From Burkholderiales bacterium (GTDB lineage Bacteria > Pseudomonadota > Gammaproteobacteria > Burkholderiales > Burkholderiaceae_C): a stretch of 64,000 bases of DNA. The stretch covers positions 1 to 64,000 of the forward strand of contig CANCFV010000007.1 in assembly GCA_947377275.1 (NCBI GenBank), written 5' to 3'. The translations under genes were made by a program, and so were the position numbers. Below, one piece after another: positions 49,100-59,166 of the stretch (positions within the stretch are counted from its first letter, which is position 1; each line of letters starts with the position of its first letter). The notes beneath the pieces are model-generated. The model had not been told where the DNA came from. It was given only the letters and a program-made list of their open reading frames with translations, and did no database searches.

Positions 49100-52000
49100 A
49101 TGAACGCACCACTGCCTGCCGATGTGCTGCAAGCCCTGGCCACTTTGTCTCTGGACGACAAGTACGCGCTGGACCAGGGCCGGGCTTTCATGAGCGGGGT
49201 TCAAGCCCTCGTTCGCTTGCCCATCTTGCAGCACACCCGCGACACCTTGGCCGGCCTGCGCACCGCAGGCTTCATCAGCGGCTACCGGGGCTCGCCTTTG
49301 GGCGGCTATGACCAGGCCCTGTGGCAAGCCCAAGCGCACCTGCAAAAGCACCACATCGTCTTCCAGCCCGGCGTGAACGAAGAGCTGGGGGCAACGGCTG
49401 TGTGGGGCACACAGCAGCTGGGCTTGACGCCGGGGCCGCACAAGTTCGACGGCGTCTTTGGACTTTGGTATGGCAAGGGCCCGGGGGTGGACCGTTGCTC
49501 AGACGTGTTCAAACACGCCAACATGGCCGGCACCTCGCCCCATGGCGGCGTGGTGGCCATCGCCGGTGACGACCACACCGCCAAGAGCTCATCGGTGGCC
49601 CACCAAAGCGACCACATCTTCAAGGCCTGCGGGCTGCCGGTGTTCTTTCCGAGCAATGCGCAAGAGATCCTCGACCTCGGGCTGCACGCCATTGCCATGA
49701 GCCGCTACGCGGGCGTGTGGACCAGTCTCAAGGCCATCCAAGAGGTGGTGGAGTCGTCCAGCACCGTGTCGGTTGACCCTGACCGCGTGCGCATCGTGCT
49801 GCCGGAAGACTTCCACATGCCCGAGGGCGGCGTGCACATCCGCTGGCCCGACACCCCGCTGGCCCAAGAGGCCCGCCTGATGGACCACAAATGGTATGCC
49901 GCGCTGGCCTATGTGCGTGCCAACCAGCTCAACCGCACGGTGCTCGACAGCCCCCATGCCCGCTTGGGCCTGATCGCCAGTGGCAAGGCCTACAACGACC
50001 TGCGACAAGCCTTGCATGACTTGGGCCTGGACGATGACACCTGCGTGCGCATTGGCCTGCGCATCCACAAGGTGGCCGTGGTGTGGCCCCTGGAGGCCCA
50101 CGCCACGCGGCAGTTCGCCACCGGCTTGCAAGAGATCCTGGTGGTGGAAGAAAAGCGCCAGATGATCGAGTACCAGCTCAAAGAAGAGCTCTACAACTGG
50201 CGCGAAGACGTGCGCCCCAATGTGCTGGGCAAGTTCAGCGAGCCCGAGGGCGATTTCAGCGGCGGAGAGTGGTCCATGCCCGACCCGGCCTCGCGCTGGC
50301 TGCTGCGTGCCAAGGGCGATTTGAACCCCGCGCTCATTGCCAAAGCCGTGGCCCAGCGCATCGACAAGCTCGGCCTGCTGCGCGACTGCGAGCCCGCCTT
50401 GCGCGAGCGCGTGGCCCAGCGCTTGCGCACCATCGAGGCCAAAGAGCAGGCCATGCAAAGCGCCGCCGCCGGCCCCGAGCGCGCACCTTGGTTTTGCAGC
50501 GGCTGCCCGCACAACACGTCCACCCGCGTGCCCGAGGGCTCGCGCGCCATGGCCGGCATTGGCTGCCACTACATGGCCATGTGGATGGACCGCAGCACCA
50601 GCACGCCCACGCAAATGGGCGGCGAGGGCGTCAGCTGGGTGGGGCAGGCGCCTTTCACCGACGAAAAGCACGTGTTCGCCAACCTGGGCGATGGCACCTA
50701 CTTCCACTCGGGGCTGCTGGCCGTTCGCCAAGCGATTGCGGCCAAGGTCAACATCACCTACAAAATTTTGTTCAACGACGCCGTGGCCATGACCGGCGGC
50801 CAGCCCATCGATGGCACTTTGTCGGTGGCGGCGATGACGCGCGAGCTGCATGCCGAAGGCGCGCGCCGCATCGTGGTGGTCAGCGACGCGCCCGACAAAT
50901 ACAGCAGCATGCTGGACTTGGCCCCTGAGGTCGAGGTCTACCACCGCGATGACCTCGACACCGTGCAAAAGATGCTGCGCGAGGTGGCCGGCTGCACGGT
51001 GCTGATTTACGAGCAAACCTGCGCCACCGAAAAGCGCCGCCGCCGCAAGCGCGGCACCATGCCCGCCTTGGCCCGCCGTGTCGTCATCAACGAGCAGGTG
51101 TGCGAAGGCTGTGGCGACTGCGCGGTGCAATCCAACTGCCTGAGCATCGAGCCTGTTGACACGCCCTTGGGCCGCAAACGCCGCATCAACCAAAGCAGCT
51201 GCAACCAAGATTTGTCGTGCCTCAAGGGCCTGTGCCCCAGCCTGGTCACCATCGAAGGCGGGCAGCTCAAAAAGCCCCAGGCCCAAACGGGCGGTGCGCA
51301 GGGCGTGCCTGACCTGGCCACCTTGCCGCCACTGCCCGTACCGAACTTGCCTGTGTGCGCCAAGCCCTATGGCATCGTGGTGGCGGGTATTGGTGGCACC
51401 GGCGTGATCACCATCGGGCAGCTCTTGGGCGTGGCAGCACACCTTGAAGGCAAAGGCGTCGTCACGCAAGAGTCGGCGGGCTTGGCCCAAAAGGGCGGCG
51501 CCACCTGGAGCCACGTGCAGATTGCTGACACGCAAGAGGCCATCTTCACCACCAAGGTGGGCATGGCCGAGGCCGATCTTTTGCTGGGATGCGACCCCAT
51601 CGTGGCGGCCCACGCCAACACGCTGGCTACGCTGCAGCTGGGCCGCACGCGCTTGGCCTTGAACACCCACCACACGCCCACCGCTGCCCTGATGCAAGAC
51701 CCCGAGTGGCACTTCCCCGCGGCACAGTGCGAAAGCGCCTTGAAGGACGCCGTGGGTGGCACGCACTTGCAAAAGCTCGATGCCGTGGCCTTGGCCGAAC
51801 GCTTGTTGGGCGACGCCATTTACGCCAACCCGCTGATGCTGGGCTTTGCCTGGCAAAAGGGCTGGGTGCCTTTGGGCTTGGCTGCCTTGACCCGCGCCAT
51901 GGAACTCAACGGCGTGCAAGTGGCCAGCAACCTCTCGGCCTTCGAATGGGGCCGACGTGCGGCGCACGACCCCGTGATGGTGGCCCGCTTGAGCCTGCCC

Positions 52001-52744
52001 GCGCAGCCTGTGCGCTTTGTGCCTGCCCACCAGGTGAGCGGCAAAACAAGGGCTGGCGCTTGGATGCGCGGCACCCAGGCCTTGAGCGCCGACGCCTTGG
52101 ATGCCCTGGTGACCCACCGCGTGGCCGACCTCACGCGCTACCAAGACGCGGCCTACGCCCAGCGCTACGTCGACGTGGTGCAACGCGTGCGGCAAGCCGA
52201 ACAGGCTTGCGCCCAAGCCGGTGGCCTGCGCATGGGCACCCTGGTGGCCCAGCACCTGCACAAGTTCATGGCTTACAAGGACGAGTACGAGGTGGCACGC
52301 CAACTCACGTCTGCGGCCTTCCATGAACAGATCGCGCAGCAGTTCGAGGGCGACTACCGCGTCGTTTACCACCTGGCCCCACCCACGCTCAGCGGCACGG
52401 GGCAGGGCGGCGCGCTGCGCCCCATCAAGCGCGCGCATGCTGGGCTGTGGCCGCTGGCCATGCGGTTGCTGGCGCGCCTGCGTGGCCTGCGCGGCACCTG
52501 GCTCGACCCCTTTGCCCGCAGCGCCGACCGGCGTGAAGACCACTTGGTCTTGTCCACCTATTTGCAACTGGTTCACCACCTGCTCGACGGCCTGCGGCCC
52601 GACGGCTTGGACGCCGCCTGCGAGGCCTTGTCGCTGGCGGACCGCATCAAGGGATACGGCTTGGTCAGACACCAGCACGTGCAAGCCGTTCTGCCCCGTT
52701 GGCAGGCAGTTTTGCGCCAAAGCACCGCGTCCACGCCGATTTGA
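49100..52744 (+). CDS. Indolepyruvate ferredoxin oxidoreductase family protein (fused, 1214 aa)
   Basis: Thiamine-PP region (GDGTYFHSGLLAV), CEGCGDCAVQSNC Fe-S motif, C-terminal GIGGTGVITIGQLLGVAAHLEGKGV. Confidence 0.9.
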   Translation: MNAPLPADVLQALATLSLDDKYALDQGRAFMSGVQALVRLPILQHTRDTLAGLRTAGFISGYRGSPLGGYDQALWQAQAHLQKHHIVFQPGVNEELGATAVWGTQQLGLTPGPHKFDGVFGLWYGKGPGVDRCSDVFKHANMAGTSPHGGVVAIAGDDHTAKSSSVAHQSDHIFKACGLPVFFPSNAQEILDLGLHAIAMSRYAGVWTSLKAIQEVVESSSTVSVDPDRVRIVLPEDFHMPEGGVHIRWPDTPLAQEARLMDHKWYAALAYVRANQLNRTVLDSPHARLGLIASGKAYNDLRQALHDLGLDDDTCVRIGLRIHKVAVVWPLEAHATRQFATGLQEILVVEEKRQMIEYQLKEELYNWREDVRPNVLGKFSEPEGDFSGGEWSMPDPASRWLLRAKGDLNPALIAKAVAQRIDKLGLLRDCEPALRERVAQRLRTIEAKEQAMQSAAAGPERAPWFCSGCPHNTSTRVPEGSRAMAGIGCHYMAMWMDRSTSTPTQMGGEGVSWVGQAPFTDEKHVFANLGDGTYFHSGLLAVRQAIAAKVNITYKILFNDAVAMTGGQPIDGTLSVAAMTRELHAEGARRIVVVSDAPDKYSSMLDLAPEVEVYHRDDLDTVQKMLREVAGCTVLIYEQTCATEKRRRRKRGTMPALARRVVINEQVCEGCGDCAVQSNCLSIEPVDTPLGRKRRINQSSCNQDLSCLKGLCPSLVTIEGGQLKKPQAQTGGAQGVPDLATLPPLPVPNLPVCAKPYGIVVAGIGGTGVITIGQLLGVAAHLEGKGVVTQESAGLAQKGGATWSHVQIADTQEAIFTTKVGMAEADLLLGCDPIVAAHANTLATLQLGRTRLALNTHHTPTAALMQDPEWHFPAAQCESALKDAVGGTHLQKLDAVALAERLLGDAIYANPLMLGFAWQKGWVPLGLAALTRAMELNGVQVASNLSAFEWGRRAAHDPVMVARLSLPAQPVRFVPAHQVSGKTRAGAWMRGTQALSADALDALVTHRVADLTRYQDAAYAQRYVDVVQRVRQAEQACAQAGGLRMGTLVAQHLHKFMAYKDEYEVARQLTSAAFHEQIAQQFEGDYRVVYHLAPPTLSGTGQGGALRPIKRAHAGLWPLAMRLLARLRGLRGTWLDPFARSADRREDHLVLSTYLQLVHHLLDGLRPDGLDAACEALSLADRIKGYGLVRHQHVQAVLPRWQAVLRQSTASTPI

Positions 52745-52773
52745 GCGCGCGCAATTGCCTACACTGGCGCCCC

Positions 52774-53829
52774 ATGCGCATCGAACACATCCGCCAGCGT
52801 CTGCGAGACCTGGGCGCCAAACCTGTACACGAGCAACGCGTCTTGCGTTGCTGGGTGCAGGCCAAGCCGCAAGACAGCGGCAGCCGCAGCATGGACGACT
52901 TCCTGCCGCTGGGCGTGCGTCAGGCGCTCGACGAGGTCGTGGCCGAACTGCAAGGCCTGGTCACGTTGCGCTCGACACACCCCGGAGAAGACGGCTCGGC
53001 CCGTTTGCTGGTGGGCTTGCAAGACGGCCAAACCGTTGAAAGCGTGCTCTTGCCCCGAGACGGCCTGTGCGTTTCCACGCAAGTGGGTTGCGCCGTGGGC
53101 TGCGTGTTTTGCATGACGGGCCGTGACGGCCTGCTGCGCCAAGTGGGCAGCGCCGAGATCGTGGCCCAGGTGGCCTTGGCGCGCAGCCTGCGCCCGGTCA
53201 AAAAGGTCGTGTTCATGGGCATGGGCGAGCCAGCGCACAACCTGGACAACGTGCTCGAAGCCATTGAGCTGTTGGGCACCGTGGGCAACATCGGCCACAA
53301 AAACCTGGTGTTCTCGACCGTGGGCGACGAGCGGGTGTTCGAGCGCCTACCCCAAGGCGAGGTCAAGCCGGCGCTGGCGTTGTCGCTGCACACCACCAAG
53401 GCCGATTTGCGCGCCGAGTTGCTGCCCCGCGCGCCCCGCATCGACCCTGTGGACCTGGTGGAGGCTGGCGAGCGCTATGCCCGCGCGACGGGCTATCCCA
53501 TCCAGTACCAATGGACCTTGATCGAGGGTGTGAACGACGGGCTTGATGAGATCGAGGGCATCGTGCGCTTGCTCAAAGGCAAGTACGCTTTGATGAACAT
53601 GATCCCGTACAACAGCGTGCCCGAGTTGCCCTTCCAGCGTCCCTCATGGGAACGCGCGGCTGACATCGCCCGCACGCTGCACCAAAGGGGCATCTTGACC
53701 AAGCTGCGCCAATCGGCGGGGCAAGACGTCGATGGCGGTTGTGGCCAATTGCGCGCGCGCAGCGAGCGTCCGGTCAAGCCGGCCAAGCGCGTGGTGCCCA
53801 TCGCGCCGGCGTCAAACCCGGCGAACTGA
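52774..53829 (+). CDS. RlmN/Cfr-family radical SAM methyltransferase (divergent)
   Basis: CVSTQVGCAVGCVFCMTG CxxxCxxC motif, FMGMGEPAHNLDNVLEAI. Confidence 0.8.
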   Translation: MRIEHIRQRLRDLGAKPVHEQRVLRCWVQAKPQDSGSRSMDDFLPLGVRQALDEVVAELQGLVTLRSTHPGEDGSARLLVGLQDGQTVESVLLPRDGLCVSTQVGCAVGCVFCMTGRDGLLRQVGSAEIVAQVALARSLRPVKKVVFMGMGEPAHNLDNVLEAIELLGTVGNIGHKNLVFSTVGDERVFERLPQGEVKPALALSLHTTKADLRAELLPRAPRIDPVDLVEAGERYARATGYPIQYQWTLIEGVNDGLDEIEGIVRLLKGKYALMNMIPYNSVPELPFQRPSWERAADIARTLHQRGILTKLRQSAGQDVDGGCGQLRARSERPVKPAKRVVPIAPASNPAN

Positions 53830-53836
53830 GTGCTGC

Positions 53837-54427
53837 TCAGCGAGCGGCGCAATCCAGGCCGTATTGCTTCTTGAGCGCAGCCAAGTCGGCTGGCGAGTCC
53901 TTGGCTTGCACGCAGGTCGTGTAGTTGCCATGCATCACGCGCGGTTTGATTTGCACATACATCCAGTCGACGATGTCGGCGCGTTTGAACTTGACGACCT
54001 GGTCTTCTTTGACCTTTTTCAACACGGCTGGCTTGCCGTCGATGGCCCCTGAAAACCTCTGGCCATGCAGGTCGCGCGTGAAGGGCGTGATCCAGAAGTA
54101 CTCCACCAGCTTGCCCTCGCGCACGGCCACCTTCAGCGAGATGGTTTCCATGTTGTCGGTGGGGGTGCTCGTTTCGGTGAAGAAGCGGTCCAGGCTGGCG
54201 CGCGCTTTCTTGAAGGCCTCGCGCATGGCCGGGTCCTGGTCTTTGAACTCGACAATGTCGTTGGCCTTGGCCGTCTTGGCCGCCGATTTTTTCACGGCCT
54301 CGGCAATCGCCGATGCGGCGGCGCTGACCTGAGGTGCAGACGCCGCTGGGGGAGCGCTTTGCGCCCAAGCAGATGCCGTCAACAGGGCCAGACCAGTGGC
54401 CAGACAGAAGCGTTCAATGTGGTTCAT
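53837..54427 (-). CDS. Secreted DUF2314-like protein
   Basis: Signal peptide; DQDPAMREAFKKARASLDRFF... domain. Confidence 0.65.
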   Translation of the reverse strand: MNHIERFCLATGLALLTASAWAQSAPPAASAPQVSAAASAIAEAVKKSAAKTAKANDIVEFKDQDPAMREAFKKARASLDRFFTETSTPTDNMETISLKVAVREGKLVEYFWITPFTRDLHGQRFSGAIDGKPAVLKKVKEDQVVKFKRADIVDWMYVQIKPRVMHGNYTTCVQAKDSPADLAALKKQYGLDCAAR

Positions 54428-54472
54428 GTGGGCTTGCAGATTCGATACGTCGATGTTGCGAATTTAACGCCA

Positions 54473-55525
54473 ATGGCCTCCAAGGCCCCTCAGGGGATGC
54501 CTGCCCCTGACTTGGGCTATGGTGAGCGCATGAGTGTCGCTGCCATGCCCCGTTTTGTGGATTCCAAGCGTGCGCAGGGCTTGGCCTGCGCTTTGATCGG
54601 TGCAATTGCCTTTTCGGGCAAGGCCATCGTGGCCAAGCTCATGTACAAGCTGGGCGCCGATGCCTTCACGGTGGTGGGCATGCGCATGGCGATGGCCTTG
54701 CCGATGTTCTTGGTGATGGCGTGGTGGTCCAGCCGCGCCGGTGCCCAGGGTGCTTTGCCCCAGCCACTCACGCGCAGCCAGCGTTGGCAAATCGTGGGCC
54801 TGGGGTTTTCGGGCTACTACCTGGCCAGCACTTTCGACTTCCTGGGCTTGCAGCACATCAGTGCCAGCCTGGAGCGGGCCATTCTGTACCTCAACCCGAC
54901 CATCGTGTTGGTCTTGTCGGCCCTCTTTTTGGGCCAACGCATTCGCTTGCCTCAGGTGGCGGCCACCGTTCTGTCTTACATCGGCGTCTTGATCGTCTGG
55001 CTGCACGACTGGGACGCGGCCAGCCTCACGGCACACACACAGGCAGGCGAGGGTGCCTTGGGCGCGATCGCGGCGGGCAGCGTGCTGGTCTTCCTCAGCG
55101 CGTTGAGCTACGCCATCTACCTCATGGGCAGCGGCCAGTTGGTGCAAAAGCTAGGGTCGATGAGGCTGGTGGGCTGGGCTTCGTGCGCGGCCTGCGTGAT
55201 GTGCTTGCTGCAGTGGTGCGTCGTTTACCTGGGCAGCCACGGGCAAATGGGCAATGCGGCGAGCCTGCCTTGGCAGGCCTGGGCTTTGTCGGCCCTCAAT
55301 GCGACGGCTTGCACGGTCTTGCCCGTGTGGCTGGTGATGCGGGGCGTGCAGTTGCTCGGCGCACCCATGGCGTCTCAAGTGGGCATGGTGGGGCCCTTGT
55401 CGACCATCTGGATGGCGGCAGCCTGGCTGGGCGAGCCGGTCACCTGGCGTTTGTTGGTGGGCACGGCCACGGTCCTGGCGGGCATCGTGATCTTGAGCCG
55501 TGCCAGTCAAGCTGCGCGTGCCTGA
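54473..55525 (+). CDS. EamA/DMT family transporter
   Basis: Multiple TM helices, two EamA-type repeats (GAIAFSGKAIVAKLMYKLGADAFTVVGMRM); start could be 54530. Confidence 0.82.
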   Translation: MASKAPQGMPAPDLGYGERMSVAAMPRFVDSKRAQGLACALIGAIAFSGKAIVAKLMYKLGADAFTVVGMRMAMALPMFLVMAWWSSRAGAQGALPQPLTRSQRWQIVGLGFSGYYLASTFDFLGLQHISASLERAILYLNPTIVLVLSALFLGQRIRLPQVAATVLSYIGVLIVWLHDWDAASLTAHTQAGEGALGAIAAGSVLVFLSALSYAIYLMGSGQLVQKLGSMRLVGWASCAACVMCLLQWCVVYLGSHGQMGNAASLPWQAWALSALNATACTVLPVWLVMRGVQLLGAPMASQVGMVGPLSTIWMAAAWLGEPVTWRLLVGTATVLAGIVILSRASQAARA

Positions 55526-55570
55526 CGCACTCGGCCAGGCGGTTGTTCTCAGGCTGCCGCCGATTTCGCT

Positions 55571-56521
55571 TCAGGCTTGCAGCGCTTGCATCAGGCAGTC
55601 GGCTTGCGCTTCGATCGAGGCGGGCATCGATTGGCGTCCCTCGATCACTTCGCGGATGTAGTGCGCCGTGGTGTCTGCCTCGCGGCCTGGGGGCAGCTCG
55701 GGCAGGGTGCTGAGCACGCCCTCGATGGGCGCGCGGCTCAGAGCTTCGATGCGTTCACCCTGCTTGAACACTTCAAAGCGCGGTTGCCTGCGGGCATCGG
55801 CCACCGGCTCGCCCTCGGTGCCCCGCATCAGCAGCGCGTTGGCTCGTGCGTGCTGCAGGTAGGCCGTCAACGACACGGCGTATTCAGGGTGCGTGTGGTT
55901 CACCACCTGCATGTGCGATGTGCCGCCAGCGGGCAGGGAAGCGAAGGGGTTGATCAGCTTGGCCACGGTGTGGCCTGGGTTGCGCAGGCCGATGGTCCAG
56001 CGCACAGCCAACAGTTGGGCCAACGGTGGGCACAAAGCGTCGATGGGCATGAAGGCCGGCAAGCCCTGCGACCAAGCTTGCTGCAGTGCGCCGGCCGTGT
56101 CCACCACGGGCATTTGGGCCGCGGCAAACACCTGGGCCGTGGTGATGCGCGTGGGCTCACTGCTCACCCCATGCACCAGCACAGCGGCGCCGCGTCGAGC
56201 CAGGGTCCAGGCCAGCAACGGTGTCAGGTTGGGCAGCTTGCGCGCGCCGTTGTAAGAGGGCAGACAGACCACGCCGGCACTCGCGGTTGGCAGGGCGCTG
56301 TGCAGCGGCAGGCAGCGGGCGTGGGTGGCGCGCACGAAGCCGTCGAGCTCGTCCACGGTTTCGCCCTTAATGCGCATGGCCAGGCAAAACGCCCCCACTT
56401 CAAGGTCGGTGACTTGCCCATCCAGCACCTGGCTGAAAAGGTCGAAGGCCTGATCGGCGCTCAAAGAGCGTGCGCCCTCTTTGCCCCGACCGATTTCTTT
56501 GATGTACGCGGCGATGCTCAT
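55571..56521 (-). CDS. ybiB: Anthranilate phosphoribosyltransferase-like protein (TrpD2/YbiB)
   Basis: MSIAAYIKEIGRGKEGARSLSADQAFDLFSQVLDGQVTDLEVGAFCLAMRIKGET. Confidence 0.8.
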   Translation of the reverse strand: MSIAAYIKEIGRGKEGARSLSADQAFDLFSQVLDGQVTDLEVGAFCLAMRIKGETVDELDGFVRATHARCLPLHSALPTASAGVVCLPSYNGARKLPNLTPLLAWTLARRGAAVLVHGVSSEPTRITTAQVFAAAQMPVVDTAGALQQAWSQGLPAFMPIDALCPPLAQLLAVRWTIGLRNPGHTVAKLINPFASLPAGGTSHMQVVNHTHPEYAVSLTAYLQHARANALLMRGTEGEPVADARRQPRFEVFKQGERIEALSRAPIEGVLSTLPELPPGREADTTAHYIREVIEGRQSMPASIEAQADCLMQALQA

Positions 56522-56592
56522 GGTGCGCTGATTATCCCGCGTCAGCGCGCTGCCAGGTGAGTGCGCTCTGGCCCCCGCGTTTGCTTGCCGCC

Positions 56593-57456
56593 TCAAGCCA
56601 GCTTGCTGTACAGGGCGGTGACTTTGTCCATCACCTGAAGGATGTTTTCGCTGCTGGCAAAGACCTCGTTGGCGTGTTGCATGGCGTTGCTGCTCTCTGT
56701 GGCGCGCGCCAGGGCGTTGTCAAAAAAGACCCACTGTTGTTGTGCGAGGTCCAGCGCCTGACGGATGGTTGGCGTGGACTCGGGAGCCCTCGCCAGCATG
56801 CCCAAGGCTTGCGCGAACTCGTGGCGCGCCGTGTCCATCTCACGGATTTGTTCGGGGCTGGCGGTGCCCCAAGCCTTGCTGAGGTAGAACTTGGCAGTGC
56901 GCTGCGACAGCATGCGTTCGCGTCCGGCGACGTTGACCAGTTTGCCCACGGCCTTGCCTGAATACTGCTCCAGCTGCACCGTGCCCAGGTGCGCCAGCTT
57001 CAAGACCTTGGTGTCCAGGGTGAGCAGGGGCGCAGCGGCGTTGCGGTCGGGCGAGGCCCCGACCAAGGCGGACTTGTAGTCGCTCCAGACGGGCTCCAGG
57101 GCGTTGTAAGTCGCCTTGATTTCAGGCGTTGGTGCGTAGGCTTTGAGTTCCACCAATTGGCGATCGAAGAGGGCCATGGAGTCAAACAAGACTCTTTCGG
57201 CGCGGCGAGCGTCCAGGCCCTGACCCAAGGCCAGCCAGGCCTTGGCCATGCGCTGCGACAGCATGCGCTGACGCCCCGCTTTGTTGATCGCCTCGTTCAG
57301 GTTGACGATCTGGCCGAAGGCAGGCCAAGCCAGGGCCGTGCTGCCCAGCAACCATACCGCCCCTTGCTTCAGGCAGGCCCGTCGTGGAGCGCTTTGCAAG
57401 GAACTGAGCGCCTCAGTGATGTGGTTTGTTGTTCGAGTGGTGGCGGGCTGGTGCAT
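56593..57456 (-). CDS. Exported PilJ/NarX-like type IV pili methyl-accepting N-domain protein
   Basis: NLNEAINKAGRQRMLSQRMAKAWLAL... NVAGRERMLSQRTAKFYL duplicated motif; probable start MHQPATTR. Confidence 0.78.
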   Translation of the reverse strand: MHQPATTRTTNHITEALSSLQSAPRRACLKQGAVWLLGSTALAWPAFGQIVNLNEAINKAGRQRMLSQRMAKAWLALGQGLDARRAERVLFDSMALFDRQLVELKAYAPTPEIKATYNALEPVWSDYKSALVGASPDRNAAAPLLTLDTKVLKLAHLGTVQLEQYSGKAVGKLVNVAGRERMLSQRTAKFYLSKAWGTASPEQIREMDTARHEFAQALGMLARAPESTPTIRQALDLAQQQWVFFDNALARATESSNAMQHANEVFASSENILQVMDKVTALYSKLA

Positions 57457-57798
57457 GCAAGAGGGGCGTTGCCGTGTTGATGCGGAGCAAGGCGCAAAAA
57501 TCAGGCCAGACATCGATGTCGCGCGCACCAACATGAGGCGTTTCCGGCCGTACCACGGGCCACAGCGCAGCGGCACCAGTTGGAACACCGCCAGGCCAAT
57601 GAAACCACCGAAGGTCAGCACATGCATGAGGCGCCAAACCCAGGCATCGCGTTCGAACAGGCAGGCGATGTGCTGGCGAAAAGCTTGCTCTCGGTGGTCA
57701 CGCGGATCGTTGGCCGGCAAGGCAATCACCACCAAGGGCAAAGCCATCGCACTGGCTGTCAGTCCGTACGCGGTTTGCCACCCATCGCGCAGGGTCAA
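57457..57798 (-). pseudogene. Probable remnant of a NarK-like MFS nitrate/nitrite transporter
   Basis: [32 protein letters not shown]...[22 protein letters not shown] then abrupt loss of transporter-like sequence; in frame with the PilJ-domain ORF. Confidence 0.5.
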
Positions 57799-57881
57799 TT
57801 GGCCTGATTCAGCTTAAAGCCTGGCCCGCGGCGTTCGCACCGTGTTCAAGCACAATCACGCCTGTAGACACAGGAGATTCC

Positions 57882-58451
<570 letters not shown>

Positions 58452-58723
58452 ACTGAGGCGGCCGATAAACAGGTAAAGGCACCTGTTCCAAGGATGGGGT
58501 TTTCTTAACGGACCGTTACAATCGGGTTCAAGCCGAGCGCCTTGTGTGCGCCCGGTTACCCAAACTGTGCAAACGGCCGTGGAAAGTCTCGACTTTCGCG
58601 CCACAAAAAAACGCAGGCGGTGACCTAGAGGCTGTGCACCCACACGGGAGCCTTGCGCTTCAGGGAGAGGGGGTAGGTGCACGTTGGTGTTCCATGTTGT
58701 ACCTTTTCCCTGGGCCTTCCCCA

Positions 58724-59119
58724 ATGCGCCGTCCACTCCAGTCTCCAGCCCTCGTCAACGCTTTTTACGACAGCGTTCGACCCGAGCAGCGTGAGACCGC
58801 CCAAACCATCCACAAGGCCATCTTGGCCGCAGCGCCTCACCTGCGCCCTGAGGTGAAGTGGGGCAACCTGTGCTTCATGAACGATGGCGACAACACACTG
58901 GCCATCGTGATGTTCAAGATGAACGCGCACCTGCAGGTCTTCAACGGGATCATGCTGGTGGGCGAGTTCCCCGAGCTGGAGGGCGCCGGCAGGGGCATGC
59001 GCCACGTCAAATTTCGTTACCGGCAGCCAGTCAACGAACAACTGGTGCGCGAGTTGACCTTGGCCAGCCTGCAGGCTGCGGCAGTGGCCGCGCACAGGGC
59101 TGCTTCGCGGTGGGGTTAA
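58724..59119 (+). CDS. DUF1801 domain protein
   Basis: ALVNAFYDSVRPEQRETAQTIHKAILAAAPHLRPEVKWGNLCF. Confidence 0.75.
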   Translation: MRRPLQSPALVNAFYDSVRPEQRETAQTIHKAILAAAPHLRPEVKWGNLCFMNDGDNTLAIVMFKMNAHLQVFNGIMLVGEFPELEGAGRGMRHVKFRYRQPVNEQLVRELTLASLQAAAVAAHRAASRWG

Positions 59120-59166
59120 TCCATTTCCGGGCTTCACGCCGATGGGCGCGCTGCTAGCATCAGGGT

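Noticed and set aside
49589-52720. 1043-aa ORF antisense to the indolepyruvate oxidoreductase gene
   Set aside because: Low-complexity antisense translation; the + strand gene is clear
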